Positions 41,608-50,964 of a stretch of 64,000 bases of DNA are shown one piece after another. The stretch is from JBKECF01 sp047974375. GTDB lineage: Bacteria > Bacillota > Clostridia > Lachnospirales > CAMZNU01. Within the stretch, counting starts at the first letter, position 1. Each line of letters starts with the position of its first letter. The stretch covers positions 32,026 through 96,025 of the forward strand of contig JBKECF010000002.1 in the NCBI GenBank assembly GCA_047974375.1, in the 5' to 3' direction. The notes under the pieces were generated by a model. It saw nothing but the letters and a program-made list of their open reading frames with translations, was not told the origin of the DNA and ran no database searches. The position numbers and the translations under genes are program-made.

Positions 41608-42924
41608 ATGAATGTGAATGAAGAAAAATACGATATAGTAATTAAAGATGGGACGTACTTAAATAGCCAATTGGAAATTAGTCATAGTGATTTTATTGGA
41701 ATAAAAAACGGTAAAATCTCCTATATTGGGGATGCTAATTGTAAAGGTGATACTGTACTAAATGGAGATGGTCGTCTATATATGTGTGGCATGGTGGACG
41801 GTCATACCCATACAAGCCAGCAACTTTTACGTGGCCGACTTCTAGATGAAAAACCAGTTATATGGAAGCGAATAAACGTGCCTTTTGAAGCACAATTAAA
41901 TGAAGAAACTTCAACTCTAAGTGCAGAGCTTTGTGCCTTAGAAATGATAAAAAATGGTACAACGGGCTTTCTTGACGCTGGTGGCAAATATGTACCAGAA
42001 TTTGCAAAGGTTTATAAAAAGTCTGGTCTAAGAGGAAGACTTTCCTATATGACAAATGATAATCCTGCTATGCCATCGGCACTTCGTATAGAAGTTAAGG
42101 AGGGTTTAAAAAGGCAAATCGAACTTTATGAAGATTTAAAGGGAAGTTTATTAGAGGGAGTTTTTTCTGTAACAGCCTTAACGGCAGCTAGTGAGGAAAT
42201 GATTCGTACTATTTTTTCCTATGCCAAAGAAAATAATATTTCGGCGCAAGTACACATGAACGAATATGCCAGTGAAGTATTTGATTTCATAGAAAAATAT
42301 AGTTTAAGACCTATAGAATGGCTAGCTAAAGAAAATTTAATATCTGAGAAATTTACGGCTGCCCATGGTATTTTTTTATCTCAAGAGGAAATGAATATTA
42401 TTAAAGAAAAAAATATAAAAGTTATGCATTGTCCTTTTTCTAATTGTGGTAAAGGTATTCCACCTACTCCACAGCTCCTTGCTCAGGGCACTAAAGTTGG
42501 CTTTGGTACAGATGGCTCTGCTCATGGTGGAGTTGATATTTTTAAAGAAATACGATTGTTCCGTGGGGTAATGAATTCTCACCATGGCATTTTAAGTGGA
42601 GATCCGCAAATAATGCCAGCAAAAACATTACTTAAAATGGCAACTCATGGTGGTTCAGCCGTTTTAGATGTGGAGGGGTTAGGATTATTTTCAGTTGGTT
42701 CACCGGCAGATATAATCAGTATTAAAACAGATGCACCCCATATTTTGCCAACCCAAAATTTAGTTAATTCTCTTGTGGAAAGTGTAAGCGGTTCAGACGT
42801 GCAGGACAGCATAATAAATGGTAGACTAGTAATGAAAGACAGAATTGTTCTTACTTTAGATGAAGAAAAAATAATGGAAAAAGCAAAGAAGTATATTATC
42901 TCTGGTGAAAAAATTCACCTCTAA
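41608..42924 (+). CDS. Amidohydrolase-family metal-dependent hydrolase (ATZ/TRZ-like)
   Basis: A 438-residue TIM-barrel hydrolase. Metal ligands are visible: HTH (His66, His68) in GMVDGHTHTSQQLLRG, His in AQVHMNEY, His in TAAHGIFLS and Asp in GFGTDGSAHGG. The sequence is nearest to the chlorohydrolase, cytosine deaminase and S-adenosylhomocysteine deaminase group, which remove amino or halide groups from N-heterocycles. The true substrate is unknown. It is last in the DUF3100-TauE operon, 17 bases after the exporter, with a TAGGAG site. Confidence 0.9.
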   Translation: MNVNEEKYDIVIKDGTYLNSQLEISHSDFIGIKNGKISYIGDANCKGDTVLNGDGRLYMCGMVDGHTHTSQQLLRGRLLDEKPVIWKRINVPFEAQLNEETSTLSAELCALEMIKNGTTGFLDAGGKYVPEFAKVYKKSGLRGRLSYMTNDNPAMPSALRIEVKEGLKRQIELYEDLKGSLLEGVFSVTALTAASEEMIRTIFSYAKENNISAQVHMNEYASEVFDFIEKYSLRPIEWLAKENLISEKFTAAHGIFLSQEEMNIIKEKNIKVMHCPFSNCGKGIPPTPQLLAQGTKVGFGTDGSAHGGVDIFKEIRLFRGVMNSHHGILSGDPQIMPAKTLLKMATHGGSAVLDVEGLGLFSVGSPADIISIKTDAPHILPTQNLVNSLVESVSGSDVQDSIINGRLVMKDRIVLTLDEEKIMEKAKKYIISGEKIHL

Positions 42925-42934
42925 AAGTAGATAA

Positions 42935-43090
42935 ATGGAGCTGTCTTGAAAAGAAAAAACCTTGGTGCTTTGCCACAAGCCATTGGTCGTAAAGCCTTGC
43001 TTTACTGCTCAGGCAAGCAACCAGCCCCACAAGATTTCGAAAAAGCTTGACTTCAAGATAACTCCATTTGGCCTTAAGGCATCTACAGGA
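42935..43090. repeat. Palindromic repeat family D, copy 4
   Basis: Starts GGAGCTGTCTTGAAAAGAAA, like the start of the copy at 33605. It contains GGTCGTAAAGCCTTGCTTTA followed by CTGCTC, the same GGTCG-stem-TGCTC plan as the other copies, and an outer pair CTTGAAAAG/AAGATAACTCC near the ends. It fills the space between the convergent amidohydrolase and nucleoside-hydrolase-like genes. Confidence 0.6.
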
Positions 43091-43106
43091 TAAAAGTTCT
43101 AAAGGT

Positions 43107-44021
43107 CTAATTTTTCTTGGCAAATAAAGCCAATTTACAATAAAAATCCTCTAAAATTAATCTAGAGTCAACGCTGTTGTAAACTCTAATAGGTCTATTT
43201 AAGCCGGTGTGTACATATGCCATATCTGCTGTTATTAAAGGAGCGGGTACATAATCAAAATGAAATCTATCCTCGTAAAGAATTAAACCTACGGCAGGTG
43301 AATCCCCTAAAACCCAAGATTCCCCTGTTCTAAAATTACTTTTTCTTGGCATATCTTCAAAAGTATGGTCTATTAGCTGATCAAACAAATACTTCCCTAT
43401 TTCTCCATGAGGCTCAACTCTATATTCTAGTTCGGCTATGGATACGCCCATCATTTCATAAATATTTTTTGGCACTTGCCAAAGTTCTATGTCTGAGGAA
43501 AAAACCACATTGGCACTATGTATGTCATTGCCTAGGTTAAACTCAATGCCGCCATTTGGATATTTACCGCCACCAATCCATATAGCTTTTAATTTTTTAG
43601 CAATTTTTGGCTCTATTAAATAGGCACTGGCAAGGTCTGTAAGAGGCCCGAAAAATGTAACATACAAAGGTCTAGGGTCATCTTTCATTGCCTCATTTAT
43701 AATTAGTTGTGCACCTTGGGAATTTATTGGGGTGTTTTTGTTTTCTAAAGCTTTTGGTGCTCCTTTATAAATTAAACCTTCTTTATTAAAATTCATTTTA
43801 TTTAGAATTAACTCAATTTCCTTAAAGCTTGCCTCCATGCTCTTTTCAATTCTATCATTACCAAAGTGTGCAGCTATAATTCCTACATTGTCGAACTTAG
43901 GGCTAAGCAAAGCTTGGACTATGGCAAATTGGTCATCTGCTTCATTTTTCGCATCTGTATTAGTAATTACTCTTACTTGTTTTTCCGTTGGCACTTTAAA
44001 TTTATAATTATCGTATATCAT
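43107..44021 (-). CDS. Nucleoside-hydrolase-like protein
   Basis: A 304-residue protein with the nucleoside-hydrolase calcium-binding pattern near the N-terminus (VITNTDAKNEADDQFAIVQA, about residues 18-37) and later motifs of that fold (TFFGPLTDLASAYLIEP; GGGKYPNGGIEFNLGNDIHS). Classic enzymes cleave the N-glycosidic bond of ribonucleosides with a DTDxxxDD motif; here it is NTDAKNEADD, so activity on another ribosyl or glycosyl compound is possible. Its ATG overlaps the GH95 stop (ATGA), so the two are co-translated. Confidence 0.82.
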   Translation of the reverse strand: MIYDNYKFKVPTEKQVRVITNTDAKNEADDQFAIVQALLSPKFDNVGIIAAHFGNDRIEKSMEASFKEIELILNKMNFNKEGLIYKGAPKALENKNTPINSQGAQLIINEAMKDDPRPLYVTFFGPLTDLASAYLIEPKIAKKLKAIWIGGGKYPNGGIEFNLGNDIHSANVVFSSDIELWQVPKNIYEMMGVSIAELEYRVEPHGEIGKYLFDQLIDHTFEDMPRKSNFRTGESWVLGDSPAVGLILYEDRFHFDYVPAPLITADMAYVHTGLNRPIRVYNSVDSRLILEDFYCKLALFAKKN

Positions 44022-46258
44022 AGTTGTCTCCTTATAATAGAATTTATCATATCTTTTTTTAATTGAAATCTTTTCTTTAAGCCACTTATTTTAATGTCAA
44101 CATTCTTATCTTCTTTAGTAAAGAGTTCCAGGGAAGTTAAAAAACCTTCTTTCCAAGAAAAATTTGCTATTATATTTCCCTGTAAAACCATTCCAGTAAC
44201 TTGGCCGCAAGGTAAATCCTTAGGTAGTGCTGGCAAAAATTCTAAGTATCCACCATGAGACTGTGCTAGGCTTTCTAAAATACCTTCACCTAGTCCGAAA
44301 TTTCCATCAATTTGAAAAGGTGGATGTGTATCTAGCAAATTATTTTTAATGCAGGTGGACATCATTTTATTTATGTTGTCCCATAATGATTCACCGTTTT
44401 TTAGCCTTGCATAAAAACATATAATCCATGCGCGACTCCAACCGGTATGGCCACCGCCATATTTTAAACGTTTCTCCAAGGTTTTTTTTGCTGCATCAAA
44501 TAAAGCTTCATTGTCCTCGGTGATTTCATATCCGGGGTGCAAGGCAAATAAGTGGGAAATGTGTCTGTGGCCTAGTTCCGTTTCCTCATAATCTTCTTGC
44601 CACTCCATTATACTGCCGTCCCTACTTATTTGTATAGGTGGAAGTTTATTATAAGTTTCTTCTATTAAAGAATATTCTTCCCCGTTGTTTTCTCCTAAAA
44701 TCTTGCAGCACTCCATATATTCTTTAAAAAGCTGATGTAATATTTCTGTGTCCATTGTCGGCCCCATGGCAAGAGCCCCTATTTCTCCTATTTTAGATTT
44801 ATATGTATTTTCTGGTGATACAGACGGACCTGTTATTAAAAAACCATTTTCATCTTCTATTAAATAATCTAAATAAAATCTAACGGCTTCTCTCATAACG
44901 GGGAATGCTTCTCTTTCTAAGTATTCTTCATCTAATGTATATTTATAATGTTCATAAAAATGTAAGGAAAGCCATGCTGCACCTGTTGACCATACTGGTG
45001 ATGCATCAAATATACCCTCTGGGTCTGTATTTGCCCAAATATTTGTATTATGATGAGCGCAAAAACCACGGCAATTGTACAGTTCCTTAGCAGTTTTTTG
45101 CCCTTTAGGCACCATACGTTTTACTAAGTCAAACAAAGGCATATGGCATTCTGGTAAATTACACTTTTCTGCAATCCAATAGTTCATTTCTGTGTTAATG
45201 TTTATAGTGAATTCGCTTTGCCAAGGAGGTACATATTCACCATTCCAAATGCCTTGTAAGTTTGACGGCATTTTACAATTGTAGGAGCTGGAAATCATTA
45301 AATATCTTGCAAAGTGGAACATTGTTTCCACTAGAAATGGTAGATTCTCACTATTTCCATCTTTTATTTCTTGTAAAAGTTCCTTTGCGTCCTTGCTTTG
45401 GGTATCCCATTTCCCGAAAGATAAATCCATTCTATTGTACAACTCACCAAAATCTACTAAATGGGTATTTTTAATATTTTCGTAGCCTATATTTTTTGCC
45501 ACAATCAATGCTTTTAAGGCTTTTTCTTTGTAATCCTCACTATCAAAGTTAGTTTCTGTTGTTAAATAAATATATGCGGTGCTAGTGTTTTTAATATAAA
45601 TAAAATCCCCAATGGCGTCTATTTCTCCATCTATAGAGTCTAATTTTATAGCTGTGAAGTATTTTATGCCATCAACACCACATTGACCGTAGTTGCAAGT
45701 AGTTGTTTTATCGATTTTTTCTGTATTGTCTTCAAAAGGTTTTCGGCTCATATTTACAGAAAAAGTAATTCCATTGGGGTTGTTAGTTGTTATTTTAGTT
45801 GCGAACACGTTATATTTTTGGCTTACAAAATGCTCTCTTTTGTAGCTATACCCGTCTAGGTAGTAGCATACTGTAGCAATTGCTTCATCTATGTTTAGAA
45901 TAGCTTTGTAGTTTTTTGCTTTGGCTTTGTGGCCTTGAATGCATATTCTCATATCGCCGGCAGGTTGATAGGGGTTCATGTATTTTGGTGTTGATGTCAT
46001 TGCCAGTTTTGCTAAAAATTGAGCTTCTTCAACTTTACCCACTTGTAATAGTTTTCTTATTTTAGGTAAATATCTTAATGTATCAGGGTTTTTTCTATTT
46101 TTATCTTTACCATACCATAGGGTTTCTTCGTTTATGAAAATGGTTTCTTCATTTACCTTACCCATTATCATTGCCCCGAGTCTTCCATTGCCTAGAGGAA
46201 GACCATCGTCCCAATATCGTGCAGAGGATTTTAAATAAATTTCATGTTTATTTTTCAT
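44018..46258 (-). CDS. Glycoside hydrolase family 95 (alpha-L-fucosidase/galactosidase type)
   Basis: A 746-residue enzyme with the GH95 layout. The N-terminal beta domain (GLPLGNGRLGAMIMGKVNEE; INEETLWYG) is followed by an (alpha/alpha)6 barrel with NLQGIWNGEYVPPWQSEFTI, NINTEMNYWIAEKCNLPE and HHNTNIWANTDPEG, then QIDGNFGLGEGILESL. There is no signal peptide, so it acts in the cytoplasm. Family members cleave alpha-L-fucose or alpha-L-galactose from glycans by inversion. It overlaps the binding-protein gene upstream by 11 bases and the nucleoside-hydrolase-like gene downstream by 4, so the three form a tight unit. Confidence 0.9.
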   Translation of the reverse strand: MKNKHEIYLKSSARYWDDGLPLGNGRLGAMIMGKVNEETIFINEETLWYGKDKNRKNPDTLRYLPKIRKLLQVGKVEEAQFLAKLAMTSTPKYMNPYQPAGDMRICIQGHKAKAKNYKAILNIDEAIATVCYYLDGYSYKREHFVSQKYNVFATKITTNNPNGITFSVNMSRKPFEDNTEKIDKTTTCNYGQCGVDGIKYFTAIKLDSIDGEIDAIGDFIYIKNTSTAYIYLTTETNFDSEDYKEKALKALIVAKNIGYENIKNTHLVDFGELYNRMDLSFGKWDTQSKDAKELLQEIKDGNSENLPFLVETMFHFARYLMISSSYNCKMPSNLQGIWNGEYVPPWQSEFTININTEMNYWIAEKCNLPECHMPLFDLVKRMVPKGQKTAKELYNCRGFCAHHNTNIWANTDPEGIFDASPVWSTGAAWLSLHFYEHYKYTLDEEYLEREAFPVMREAVRFYLDYLIEDENGFLITGPSVSPENTYKSKIGEIGALAMGPTMDTEILHQLFKEYMECCKILGENNGEEYSLIEETYNKLPPIQISRDGSIMEWQEDYEETELGHRHISHLFALHPGYEITEDNEALFDAAKKTLEKRLKYGGGHTGWSRAWIICFYARLKNGESLWDNINKMMSTCIKNNLLDTHPPFQIDGNFGLGEGILESLAQSHGGYLEFLPALPKDLPCGQVTGMVLQGNIIANFSWKEGFLTSLELFTKEDKNVDIKISGLKKRFQLKKDMINSIIRRQL

Positions 46259-47849
46259 ACTCTTTCTCCTTTTCCAAGGCTTTATACCATAGATTTTTGT
46301 AAGTTAGTTCAACTTGTTTCATTCCTAAGTCGTTGCAAATTCTTAGCATTTGTTTCCATATTTTTTCAAATTCAGCCTCATCTTTTGCGTATATCATATC
46401 CCAAGAATTTTCCTTTATAACAGCCCCTAGGGATTTGTTCACTTCCTGTATTCTTTTTGGTGGCTCTTTCATAAAATTTAAAGCTGTATTCCCTTTTATT
46501 GTGTTGAAGCTATTTTTGTTTTCAAAAAAAATTAATTTTTCTAAATGCAATGTACTTGGCCAATATTTGTAGCTCAAAGAGTATCCGTTTTCCATTTTTG
46601 TTGCTGGTGTTAGTCCTAAAGTGCCAAAATAGTCCAGATTATTAAAGGGATAGCCATTCATTAAATTTTCATTTTTATTTCTTATTATGGTCCATGCTGT
46701 GTCTATAACTTTAGGACCTGTATCCGTCATGGTCCAAGTAACATCTTCTGGTCCATTGTATAGTAAACTAATATTTTCTTTACTATAAAGCCAGTTAAGT
46801 AATTTAGCAGCATAGTCTGGATTTTGGCTATTGGTTGTAATTCCGTAGTACCATCCATTACCTACAGGATTGTCTTCTTTAATATAGATTTTCATATCCT
46901 CTGCTATTACAGGTACATAGCTATTTCCCGTAAATCCCACTTCTTTTTCTTTTATATTGAACTTTTCTACAAGGTCACTATAGTTAGAAAAAAGTACTCG
47001 ACCACTATTATATTTTTTTTTGTAGCCCTCAAAAGTTTGAGTTCTGGAATCAGGGTCTAATAAATCTTTTTGGTTTGCGTTAAAATAAAATTTTAAAGCT
47101 CTTTTATAAAAACTATTCTCTTTTAATATAGAATTTATATCATTATTTATTTCCATAAAAGGAATGGTTGTATCTATTCCATATAGGTAGGAAAGTGCAC
47201 TTGCCTCTTTGGCGAAATATTCATCTTCTGTACTGTAAAGGGAAAATCCGTACATTAATTCCCCGAGGGGCGTAAGAGGTTTGTTTTTTTTCATTTCCTC
47301 TATAATATTTAAATAATCTTCTAAAGTTTTTATACTAGGTTTATTTATTTCATCGTAAATTGCCCATTGTACCATGGGTATGCTGTTAGTATTAAGCTGA
47401 GGCCCAATATTACTAGGTAGTATATATAAATTTTCGCTGTTTCCATATTCATTGTTAGTATATTCAATTGCCTTTTGATATTCAGTTTCAAAAATATTGG
47501 GAAGTTCTTCTTTGTATTGGTTTAGGTTTTTAAGTAAGTTTGTATCCATTAAAAGAGATATTTGACTAGTATTAAAACCTATTACATCTGGTAAAGTTCC
47601 TGCCGCAATGTATTGCTTTAGCATTTCACTATTGCCACGACCACTGTTATAAAAGTTAACTTTAATGCCTGTATCCCTATGTAATTTATTAGCTGCCCAG
47701 CCTTTCCATAGACCTGTATTTGTTGAAGTAGATTGCTGAATTAATGCCGTTATGGTTATATCATTTTTTATTGCTTTCTTTGTATCGGATTTACTACAAC
47801 TGCAGAATATAAGTGTTAGAGCAATTGTAAAAAAGATTTTTATCTTCAT
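46248..47849 (-). CDS. Extracellular sugar-binding lipoprotein without adjacent permeases
   Basis: A 533-residue lipoprotein with lipobox IFCSC followed by SKSDTKKA. The body resembles LplA-type solute-binding proteins (GTLPDVIGFNTSQISLLMDT; LYILPSNIGPQLNT). No permease genes accompany it; it heads a unit with GH95 and the nucleoside-hydrolase-like gene, so it must use a transporter encoded elsewhere or act as a sensor partner of the divergent histidine kinase. ATG 47849 is preferred over a GTG at 47855, which overlaps the GAGGTG site. Confidence 0.87.
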   Translation of the reverse strand: MKIKIFFTIALTLIFCSCSKSDTKKAIKNDITITALIQQSTSTNTGLWKGWAANKLHRDTGIKVNFYNSGRGNSEMLKQYIAAGTLPDVIGFNTSQISLLMDTNLLKNLNQYKEELPNIFETEYQKAIEYTNNEYGNSENLYILPSNIGPQLNTNSIPMVQWAIYDEINKPSIKTLEDYLNIIEEMKKNKPLTPLGELMYGFSLYSTEDEYFAKEASALSYLYGIDTTIPFMEINNDINSILKENSFYKRALKFYFNANQKDLLDPDSRTQTFEGYKKKYNSGRVLFSNYSDLVEKFNIKEKEVGFTGNSYVPVIAEDMKIYIKEDNPVGNGWYYGITTNSQNPDYAAKLLNWLYSKENISLLYNGPEDVTWTMTDTGPKVIDTAWTIIRNKNENLMNGYPFNNLDYFGTLGLTPATKMENGYSLSYKYWPSTLHLEKLIFFENKNSFNTIKGNTALNFMKEPPKRIQEVNKSLGAVIKENSWDMIYAKDEAEFEKIWKQMLRICNDLGMKQVELTYKNLWYKALEKEKEYEK

Positions 47850-47952
47850 TTTCACCTCGGCTTTTTATTAGTAAATATAAAATGCAATTAATTTAAAAAG
47901 ATTTTGTGTTATATTTATATATATTAACTTGAAAAATTACATGGAGGATAAA

Positions 47953-49746
47953 ATGATTAAATATTTTAAAAATAGTTACTATTCAAAAATTATGTTAATT
48001 TGTATTATATTTATTTGTGGTATTACAGCTTTACTTCTACCTCTATGTAATTCATTAATACGCAAACAAGAAATAACCTACAACTTAAAAAACTATGAAT
48101 TAGCATTAAATACCCTCTATACTTCTGCCCTGTATAGGCAAGATAATTTGGCTGTGAGTCTATCCCCTTTGTTTGATGACTCGGAAAAATACCAAAGCCT
48201 ATGCCAGCTTTTTAGATACCCTTCTAAAAAAGTGCCGACGGAATATGGCGATGATGTTTTAGACTTATTGTCATCTTTATGTAATTCAAATACTTATTGT
48301 CAAGGGGCTTTATTACTTTCTCGTACAGGAAAACTTTATCAATACGATGTAGGATACGAAACTCTTATTCCTCTTGCATTAAAAGGTACAAAGGAAAGAC
48401 TTACACCTTACAAATTGCAATTGCTTACATCGGAGGAATTGATGGATCTTAGTACAGATTACGAGATGCCCGGTTCTTCCGTATATGGATTAGGAACTTC
48501 TGTTTTTGACCCAACAACGGAAAAAGTTGAGTACCTAGGCACACTTATACTCCTTTACTCATCAAATGAATTCGCAGATATAATTTCTCAGTACAATTTA
48601 GATGCAAATAGTAATTTTACAATTGTAGCTCCAGACAAAAAAATATTGTTTACTTCCAATGAAAGTAGAGTAACTATAGATGACATCACTTCAAAGGCCG
48701 ATGATCTAGGAATAATTACAAAAAATAATGTGCAATATTTTACATCATTTTTATTTAATGAAGGTTTTAAGTTTTACGTTTTTTATAGTATTCCATCTAC
48801 TTCCTTTGCCAGTAGTTATATACAATTAATACTAACGGTGTCGGCGATTTTAATTTGTGCTATGGCGATTTTAATATATATAATTGTATTTAAAATATCC
48901 CATAGAAAAATAAATGAAATTCAAAAAGGTATGAGCCTAGTGGGAAAAAATAATTTAACTTATCGTCTGCCTGTGTCAAAGGAGAAGGACGAATTTACTC
49001 AAATAATACTTAGCTTTAATAAAATGTGCGATGCCTTAGAACGTAACGTGCAAAAGGCATATTTACATGAAATATCTCAGCAAAAAGCAGAACTATATGC
49101 AATGCAAACAAGCATTAATCCGCATTTTTTATATAATGCACTGGAGCAAATAAGGGTGCAAATTGTTCAAGGCTCATCTAATGCAGCCAGTCAGATGCTT
49201 TTATTATTATCTAAAATGTACCGTAACCAAACTAAGCGTAACTCGATTTTAACTATAGCCGAGGAATGCGGCCAATCGGAAAATTTAATTAATTTTTATT
49301 TATACAGATACGGTGACTTTGAATATGAATTTAAAATACACAGTTCCATTAAATTATATGCCATACCTAAAAACACTTTACAGCCCCTTATAGAAAACTA
49401 TTTCGTCCATGGCTATTCAAACAACTCCGATGAAAATTTTCTTACTATTACAGCAATGCCCCTTGAAAAAGATGGGGAACCATGGATTTCTTTCAGGGTT
49501 GAGGATAATGGCAATTCCATTGCCGAAAAAGACTTATGTATATTACGCAAAAAATTGCTAGAGCCAGTTCTTAAAAGTCATGAGGAAAGTGGCTTTGCCC
49601 TTTCTAATGTTAACCATCGTCTTAAACTTGTTTTCGGCGAAAATTCTGGTTTGTTTTTAAGCATTGGTGAAAACAACTGTGGCTTTGTAGTCGGTTTTAA
49701 TATACCTGCTGTGTTGCCTGAAAATTTATTAAATTCAAGTAAGTAA
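47953..49746 (+). CDS. YesM-type sensor histidine kinase
   Basis: A 597-residue membrane kinase with an N-terminal helix (about 12-35), a large extracellular sensor, and a second helix at about 290-315. A HAMP linker (LVGKNNLTYRLPVSKEKDE) and a kinase core follow: His box MQTSINPHFLYNALEQIRVQ, N box (LQPLIENYFVHGYSNN) and G box (FRVEDNGNSIAEKD). ATG 47953 follows ATGGAGG; the frame extends to TTG 47929 without support. It diverges from the binding-protein gene. No response regulator is adjacent; the YesN-type protein at 59601 is a candidate partner. Confidence 0.92.
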   Translation: MIKYFKNSYYSKIMLICIIFICGITALLLPLCNSLIRKQEITYNLKNYELALNTLYTSALYRQDNLAVSLSPLFDDSEKYQSLCQLFRYPSKKVPTEYGDDVLDLLSSLCNSNTYCQGALLLSRTGKLYQYDVGYETLIPLALKGTKERLTPYKLQLLTSEELMDLSTDYEMPGSSVYGLGTSVFDPTTEKVEYLGTLILLYSSNEFADIISQYNLDANSNFTIVAPDKKILFTSNESRVTIDDITSKADDLGIITKNNVQYFTSFLFNEGFKFYVFYSIPSTSFASSYIQLILTVSAILICAMAILIYIIVFKISHRKINEIQKGMSLVGKNNLTYRLPVSKEKDEFTQIILSFNKMCDALERNVQKAYLHEISQQKAELYAMQTSINPHFLYNALEQIRVQIVQGSSNAASQMLLLLSKMYRNQTKRNSILTIAEECGQSENLINFYLYRYGDFEYEFKIHSSIKLYAIPKNTLQPLIENYFVHGYSNNSDENFLTITAMPLEKDGEPWISFRVEDNGNSIAEKDLCILRKKLLEPVLKSHEESGFALSNVNHRLKLVFGENSGLFLSIGENNCGFVVGFNIPAVLPENLLNSSK

Positions 49747-49750
49747 ATAT

Positions 49751-50821
49751 TTAAATATTATTTTTATTTCTATAAGCCATTACTAATTGCCAATCATCTC
49801 GGCTTAGGTAATGGCCTCCTTTTCTTAAGTGATAGCCTATTTTTCCTTCATGTAAATATTCCCCAACTTTACAATAATCTTTATAGATCAATCCTTTTTC
49901 TCCTAAAATCTCATAGGCTGGGTTAGTAGCTACGCAACTTAAAAATTCTGATTTAGGGTCTGCCCAATGGTCTTCTCTAGCACTGGATACATATAAGTGA
50001 CTTGGAGCTATTAAACTTAGTAAAAAATGTTGGTCGAAAGGTAATTCATCTTCTTTATAGCTGAAAAAATTTCCATTGAACCATAGCCTTGAACCTGTAC
50101 CTTTTAAATTTTCTATATTTTCCCCAGTTTTTCCACGGAAAAGAGCAGCTCCGCCTGCACCAGATTGGCAACTTACAGTTAGGGAAAATCTTTCATCGAA
50201 TGCCCCAGCTATAAGAGCTGCTTTACCTAACCTAGAGTGCCCCATTACAGCAATTTTCTTTTTATCAATGTCGCTAGCTGAAGCATTTAAAACATCTAAA
50301 ATTCTTTGAGTAGTCCATGCCCACATTTTTAACTTTCCCCAACTATCAAAGGAGTTTCTTGAGGAAAATCTCCCTAATCCTGTCATATGTTTATCATAGT
50401 AATCGGCGCATATATCTTGGTAAAATAGGTTAACTATACCGTAGCCACTGTCTATAATTTCCTCACCAATGCCATCAGCAATGACATTGGTAAAGGATAA
50501 ATAAATAAAAATTGGAGATAACTTTTTATTTTTAGGCAGTGTAATGGTAAAGGGAATGGTACAATGGGAGTAATCTGATTTTATGTTTAGCTGGCACTCG
50601 CTTGTTTCTGCTTTGCTGCCGTAGTCATTTTCTTTAGTTCTTATTACTTCCATGTCTGTCTTATATGCTATGGAAGGTTCAAATCCTATAAATTCTCTGC
50701 TTAGTATGTGCCTAATTTCTTTTCTTCGTACTTGCCAGTCTTCAGGAGTTTCTACTTTTTTATCACTTGCAAATTTTAGTAAGTCTGGTAGTTTTCTTTT
50801 TAGTAATTCATTTTTTATCAT
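49751..50821 (-). CDS. CE15-like carbohydrate esterase
   Basis: A 356-residue alpha/beta hydrolase. The nucleophile motif GHSRLGK (Ser196) has the Arg after Ser that marks glucuronoyl esterases (CE15, GCSRxGK). A C-terminal GGHYLSRDDW supplies a probable catalytic His (about 337), and REDHWADPKSEFL is the second conserved region. CE15 enzymes cut ester bonds between glucuronic acid and lignin alcohols or related esters. No signal peptide is visible, so it may act on imported oligosaccharides. Neighbours are a GH2 enzyme and a transporter, and mannonate genes lie at 62-64 kb, which fits glucuronoxylan use (inference). Confidence 0.8.
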   Translation of the reverse strand: MIKNELLKRKLPDLLKFASDKKVETPEDWQVRRKEIRHILSREFIGFEPSIAYKTDMEVIRTKENDYGSKAETSECQLNIKSDYSHCTIPFTITLPKNKKLSPIFIYLSFTNVIADGIGEEIIDSGYGIVNLFYQDICADYYDKHMTGLGRFSSRNSFDSWGKLKMWAWTTQRILDVLNASASDIDKKKIAVMGHSRLGKAALIAGAFDERFSLTVSCQSGAGGAALFRGKTGENIENLKGTGSRLWFNGNFFSYKEDELPFDQHFLLSLIAPSHLYVSSAREDHWADPKSEFLSCVATNPAYEILGEKGLIYKDYCKVGEYLHEGKIGYHLRKGGHYLSRDDWQLVMAYRNKNNI

Positions 50822-50833
50822 TTAGTTTTACCT

Positions 50834-50922
50834 ACAAATAAAATAATAAGGGTTTGGAGGATATAATGGAATTATAGCCGTAGAAGCAACGGAGTTGTGA
50901 AAACACTATTATTTTATGTTTT
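50834..50922. repeat. MITE-like repeat family C, copy 1
   Basis: About 89 bases with terminal inverted repeats (ACAAATAAAATAATAAGGGTTT and its near complement AAAACACTATTATTTTATGTTT) and an inner CCGTAG...ACGG stem. The end sequence ACAAATAAAATAATAG recurs alone at 50947-50962. A second full copy lies at 56667-56755. Confidence 0.8.
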
Positions 50923-50964
50923 TTCTTGAGGGGAAAAATGTGTCCTACAAATAAAATAATAGTT

